From: Nocardioides conyzicola
GTDB taxonomy: Bacteria > Actinomycetota > Actinomycetes > Propionibacteriales > Nocardioidaceae
Assembly (NCBI RefSeq): GCF_039543825.1
Contig: NZ_BAABKM010000005.1
Span: 248,001-312,000, forward strand
Length of the DNA stretch: 64,000 nt
Reading direction: 5' to 3'
The notes under the pieces were generated by a model. It did not search any database, was not told the DNA's origin, and saw nothing but the letters and a program-made list of their open reading frames with translations. Position numbers and translations under genes: made by a program. This document shows positions 60,963 through 64,000 of the stretch, piece after piece (position 1 is the first letter of the stretch; each line of letters opens with the position of its first letter).

Positions 60963-61900
60963 GCCAGTGTCGGGTCCGCGTTGACCGCGGTCGCCCGGCA
61001 GACCTCGGCCCACGGCGTGGGCGTCAGGCCGAGCTCACGCTCGATGGCGCTGGAGTCGAGCACGTAGGGACGCTGGAACTGGTACTCGGTCTCCCGCAGC
61101 TCGCGCATCACGGGCACGACCAGCCCACTGAGCGCCAGGGTGCCCCTCGGGAAGGCCTTCACCTTCACCGGCTCGCGCCCGGCCGCCCGGCAGACGTCGG
61201 CCACGGCCTGCGCCTGCGTCACCGGCGTGTTGGTCGGGGCGTGCCACACCCGGCCCCAGGTCTGCGGTGCCGCGGCCACGGCGACCAGCGCCCGACCCAT
61301 GTCGCGCACGTCCGTGAACGAGTGCGGTACGTCGGGCCGGCCCATGACCCGCACCGTCTTGCCGGCCAGCGCGGCCGGAGCCACCCGGGCCACGTGCCCG
61401 GCCGCGACCGTCACCCCAGGACCCATGTAGTCCGATCCGCGCACCTCGACCGCGCGGATGCGACCCGCCTCGTGGCGCGCCAGCGCCTCGGCCCACATCC
61501 CGGCCCGGATCCGGGCCTTCTTCGTCGTCGCGGCGTCGGGCATCCCCTCGACCATCGGGCCGTCGACCGGGCCGTAGCCGTAGAGGCAGGACGCGGTCAC
61601 CAGCAGCGCGCCGGTCCGCTCGGCGGCGACCAGGAACGCCTCGGCCACCGGGGGCCAGAACGTCGACCAGACCGTGTAGTCCGCCGGGTTGACGCAGTTG
61701 TAGATCGCGACGGCGCCGGCCGCCAGCTCCGTCAGACGGTCGGCGTCGGCGGCATCGGCCGCCTCCCGGCGTACGCCGGGGAGGTCCGGACCGCTCCCCG
61801 ACCGGCTGACGAGCAGCGTCTCGTGGCCGGCCGCGGCCAGCTCGAGAGCGGTGGCGCGACCGACGGGCCCGGCGCCGACGACGACATGAAGCTCAGACAT
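60917..61900 (-). CDS. NAD-dependent epimerase/dehydratase-type protein
   Basis: 327 residues. N-terminal Rossmann GAGPVGRATALELAAAGH, then SCLYGYGPVDGP and HSFTDVRDMGRALV, of the NAD(P)-binding atypical SDR group. Substrate unknown. Ribosome site AGGAGG 4 nt before the ATG. Divergent from the TetR gene across two inverted repeats; the first (61923-61937) lies 23 bp upstream of the start. Confidence 0.8.
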   Translation of the reverse strand: MSELHVVVGAGPVGRATALELAAAGHETLLVSRSGSGPDLPGVRREAADAADADRLTELAAGAVAIYNCVNPADYTVWSTFWPPVAEAFLVAAERTGALLVTASCLYGYGPVDGPMVEGMPDAATTKKARIRAGMWAEALARHEAGRIRAVEVRGSDYMGPGVTVAAGHVARVAPAALAGKTVRVMGRPDVPHSFTDVRDMGRALVAVAAAPQTWGRVWHAPTNTPVTQAQAVADVCRAAGREPVKVKAFPRGTLALSGLVVPVMRELRETEYQFQRPYVLDSSAIERELGLTPTPWAEVCRATAVNADPTLAQAATVESPLRTRSA

Positions 61901-61922
61901 GGTTCCTCCTGAAGTTTGAATC

Positions 61923-61937
61923 GAGAGCACCGCTCTC
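61923..61937. promoter_or_regulatory. TetR-type operator 1
   Basis: GAGAGCACCGCTCTC: perfect 6-bp arms around ACC, placed where it would cover the epimerase gene promoter or leader. Confidence 0.7.
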
Positions 61938-61973
61938 TGTTTCTCCAGGTTGGCACGACTCGCAGCCAAAAGC

Positions 61974-61988
61974 AAGAGCACTGCTCTC
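61974..61988. promoter_or_regulatory. TetR-type operator 2
   Basis: AAGAGCACTGCTCTC: 5-bp perfect inner arms (AGAGC/GCTCT) around ACT. Centre 51 bp from operator 1 and just upstream of the TetR gene -10. Confidence 0.7.
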
Positions 61989-62008
61989 GAATGTGTCACG
62001 ATGTGTCC

Positions 62009-62689
62009 ATGTCCCGAGCCGAGAACCGCGTCGAGATCACCCGCACCATCCAGGAGACGGCACGCCGCCACCTCGCGGAGGTGGGGCCGGCGGCGCTGTC
62101 CCTGCGTGCGATCGCCCGCGAGGTCGGCATGGTCTCGTCAGCGGTCTACCGCTACTTCCCCAGCCGCGACGAGCTGCTGACCGCCCTGATCGTGGAGGCG
62201 TACGACGAGCTGGGCGACGCGGTCGAGCGGGCCGACGCCGGCGTCCGGCGGCGTGCGGCCCTGGACCGACGGTTCCTGGCCGTGTGCAACGCGATCCGCG
62301 ACTGGGCGCGCACCAATCCGCACGAGTACGCACTCCTCTACGGCTCCCCCGTCCCCGGCTACGTCGCCCCGGACACGACCGTCAGCTCGGCCGGCCGCAT
62401 CACGGGCGCGTTCCTGCGGCTCGCCCAGGAGTCGCAGACGGCAGGAGACCTGCTCGCCACGACGCGACCGGTGCCGCCGAAGGAGCGCAAGGCGCTCGGC
62501 GGGGTCTACCCGGCGCTCGACGTCGCGGTCGCGGACGAGCGGATCGTGCGCTGGCTGATGGGCTGGACGACCGTCTTCGGGCACATCAGCATGGAGCTGT
62601 TCGGCCACATGCACCGCGGCATCCTCGACTACGACGCCCACTTCCAGCAGGTCACTGGCCAGCTGGTCGCCGACCTGGGTCTGGACTAG
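62009..62689 (+). CDS. TetR/AcrR-family regulator
   Basis: 226 residues. N-terminal HTH (LSLRAIAREVGMVSSAVYRYFPSRDELLTAL) and a C-terminal ligand domain of the WHG type (WARTNPHEYALLYGSPVPGY). Probably represses itself and the divergent epimerase gene through the two inverted repeats between them. ATG 62009 has CACGAT 6 nt upstream. Convergent with the GlxA-type gene. Confidence 0.86.
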   Translation: MSRAENRVEITRTIQETARRHLAEVGPAALSLRAIAREVGMVSSAVYRYFPSRDELLTALIVEAYDELGDAVERADAGVRRRAALDRRFLAVCNAIRDWARTNPHEYALLYGSPVPGYVAPDTTVSSAGRITGAFLRLAQESQTAGDLLATTRPVPPKERKALGGVYPALDVAVADERIVRWLMGWTTVFGHISMELFGHMHRGILDYDAHFQQVTGQLVADLGLD

Positions 62690-63630
62690 CCGGCGAAGCG
62701 GCGACGGTACTGCTGCGGGCTCAGCCCGCGCACCCGCGCGAAGTGGTGGCGCAGCGTCGCGGCGTTGCCGAAGCCGACCTCGTCGGCGATCCAGTCGATC
62801 GGGTGGTCGGTGCGCTCGAGCAGCTCCTCCGCCGCCTGCACCCGCTGCCGGGTCACCCAGGAGTGCGGCGTCGTGCCGGTCTCCGCGCGGAACCTGCGGG
62901 CGAAGGTGCGCGCCGACATGTGGTTGCGGCGGGCCAGGGTCTCGACGCTGAGGTCCTCGCCGATGTTCTCGACGATCCACTGCAGCAGCGGACCCAGGGT
63001 CTCGGCGTCGCAGTCGGGCACGGCGTTGGCGATGAACTGCGCCTGTCCCCCGTCGCGGTGCGGGGGCACGACGATCCGTCGGGCGGTGGTCGCCGCCACC
63101 TTGGCGCCGAAGTGGTCACGCATCAGGTGCAGCGACGCGTCGATGCCGGCGGCGGAGCCGGCGCCGGTGAGGATGTTGCCGTCGTGGCAGTAGAGCACGT
63201 CGGGCTTGACCTTGGCCTCCGGGTAGGTCTTCGCCAGCAGGTCGGTGTAGCGCCAGTGGGTGGTGCACTCCCGGCCGTGCAGCAGGCCGGCGGCGCCGAT
63301 CTCGAAGACGCCCGAGCAGTGGGCATAGATCGTGGCGCCGCGCGCCTCGGCCGCGCGGATGGCGTCGAGCACGAGCGGGTCGTGGTCGGTGAAGTCGTAC
63401 TTCGGGGCCAGGCAGACCAGGTCGGCGTCGGCGGCGGCCTCGAGGCCACGCTCCACGACGAGGTCGTAGTCGGAGCGACCGCGCAGCCGTCCCGGCCGCG
63501 GCGTACACACCTGGAAGTCGAAGACCGGGTTGTCGTCCTCCGGGTGGTAGGGCTCCCCCCACACCTCGACCAGCGAGCCCAGCCCGAACGGCTCGGCGCC
63601 CTCCTGCACGATCACGGCCACCTTCTTCAC
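62686..63630 (-). CDS. GlxA-family AraC-type regulator with a DJ-1/PfpI domain
   Basis: 314 residues. DJ-1/PfpI domain (about 1-170) with KKVAVIVQEGAEPFGLGSLVEVWG and the nucleophile-elbow IYAHCSGVFEIGAAGLL, then an AraC double HTH (HMSARTFARRFRAETGTTPHSWVTRQRVQAAEELL; IDWIADEVGFGNAATLRHHF). GTG 63630 begins the domain; GTG 63645 is in frame five codons upstream. Family members control amine or amino-acid use. A paired operator is seen upstream. Confidence 0.85.
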   Translation of the reverse strand: MKKVAVIVQEGAEPFGLGSLVEVWGEPYHPEDDNPVFDFQVCTPRPGRLRGRSDYDLVVERGLEAAADADLVCLAPKYDFTDHDPLVLDAIRAAEARGATIYAHCSGVFEIGAAGLLHGRECTTHWRYTDLLAKTYPEAKVKPDVLYCHDGNILTGAGSAAGIDASLHLMRDHFGAKVAATTARRIVVPPHRDGGQAQFIANAVPDCDAETLGPLLQWIVENIGEDLSVETLARRNHMSARTFARRFRAETGTTPHSWVTRQRVQAAEELLERTDHPIDWIADEVGFGNAATLRHHFARVRGLSPQQYRRRFAG

Positions 63631-63650
63631 CAGGACAGCAAACACCCGAT

Positions 63651-63696
63651 GTGGCAGAAAATCAACGTACTCTGACTTTTCTGCCACTCGTGGCAG
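63651..63696. promoter_or_regulatory. Three GTGGCAG half-sites between divergent genes
   Basis: GTGGCAGAAAA (63651-63661) and TTTTCTGCCAC (63677-63687) are a perfect 11-bp inverted repeat with a 15-bp spacer; a third GTGGCAG (63690-63696) follows. Likely target of the GlxA-type regulator, at a spot to control both directions. Confidence 0.7.
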
Positions 63697-63723
63697 GATC
63701 TCGACAGGCGCAGTATTACTGCC

Positions 63724-63870
63724 ATGACCTTCCTGATGATCCTCCTTCTCGTCGTCGTGGCGCTGAGCGTGGCCAGCGTCTACCTGATCGTCCGTGACGG
63801 CCGCGGTCCCCAGCGTCCGCCGGTCTCTCACTACCAGGACACGCGTTTCCTCGGTCCCCTGGCCCGCTGA
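63724..63870 (+). CDS. Small single-pass membrane protein
   Basis: 48 residues, almost half a transmembrane helix (TFLMILLLVVVALSVASVYLIV), then RDGRGPQRPPVSHYQDTRFLGPLAR. No family recognised; small basic tail on the cytoplasmic side is likely. CAGTAT lies 7 nt before the ATG (leaderless). Divergent from the GlxA-type gene, whose operator covers its promoter region. Confidence 0.65.
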   Translation: MTFLMILLLVVVALSVASVYLIVRDGRGPQRPPVSHYQDTRFLGPLAR

Positions 63871-63887
63871 GCACCTAGCATGCCCGC

Positions 63888-64000
63888 ATGCGCCGCGTGC
63901 TCCCGGTCCTGACCGTCTGCTCCCTGGCCGCCGGCGTCCTCGCCGTCGGGCTCGCCTCGGCGGGCTCCGCAGACCCGCCGGCGACCCGCACGGTCGCGAT
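63888..64000 (+). CDS. Secreted protein, 3'-truncated by the window edge
   Basis: Begins MRRVLPVLTVCSLAAGVLA and continues VGLASAGSADPPATRTVA, a signal peptide with cleavage after GSA. The rest is outside the window, so no family can be given. TAGCAT lies 6 nt before the ATG, a leaderless promoter. Confidence 0.65.
   Translation, partial: MRRVLPVLTVCSLAAGVLAVGLASAGSADPPATRTVA

Overview
The window is high-G+C actinobacterial chromosome, most like Nocardioides or a close relative in Propionibacteriales. This rests on gene content (SepH, DUF5998, DUF3071, DUF7455, DUF3556, LprG-type lipoprotein plus MFS pump, parC/parE, an HrdB/SigA-type primary sigma factor with a nearby SigB-type one, and DUF222-HNH proteins), on frequent GTG starts, and on many genes with a TANNNT-like -10 hexamer only 6-7 nt before the start codon (leaderless transcription). 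No rRNA, tRNA, CRISPR array, insertion sequence or prophage was recognised.

Layout. 1-9.4 kb: end of sepH, a rhodanese, thymidine kinase, a PA2169-type four-helix protein, a variant-leucine-repeat membrane protein, an SGNH hydrolase, a phosphodiesterase-type protein, DUF5998 and a GNAT/acyl-CoA-synthetase fusion. 9.4-24.1 kb: parC, an LprG-like lipoprotein with an MFS transporter, carbonic anhydrase, an SDR, a large LuxR (LAL) regulator, a DUF222-HNH gene behind a LexA-type box, small genes and parE. 24.4-35.1 kb: DUF7455, DUF456, an EamA transporter, a PucR-type regulator, a DUF3556/phytoene-desaturase-like pair, two tandem cytochrome P450s and the primary sigma factor. 35.2-46.9 kb: HhH-GPD glycosylase, universal stress protein, two carboxylate-amine ligases, DUF4192, DNA polymerase IV, the 5-oxoprolinase genes pxpC-pxpB-pxpA and an oligopeptidase B-type peptidase. 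47-51 kb: sigB-like sigma factor, coaE, and a secreted CocE/NonD hydrolase.

51.1-57.9 kb is the most accessory-looking part. It has a visibly less G+C-rich MarR/epimerase pair with a phased double operator, a TasA/CalY-like secreted protein, a 718-residue protein joining a SipW-type signal peptidase to a passenger that carries its own SipW-type signal and Ig-like repeats, and a second DUF222-HNH gene behind a LexA-type box. 57.9-64 kb holds small hypothetical genes and three regulator/target pairs with clear inverted-repeat operators (MarR-ABC exporter, TetR-epimerase, GlxA/AraC-type regulator with a 48-residue membrane protein). A secreted protein starts at the right edge.

The best leads are: the cis fusion of a SipW-type peptidase with a SipW-type substrate; two unlinked DUF222-HNH genes sharing the identical LexA-type box; a textbook SigR/SigH-type promoter before sigB; divergent overlapping -10 elements between pxpA and the peptidase gene; and a DnaA-box-like cluster in a 431-bp gap.
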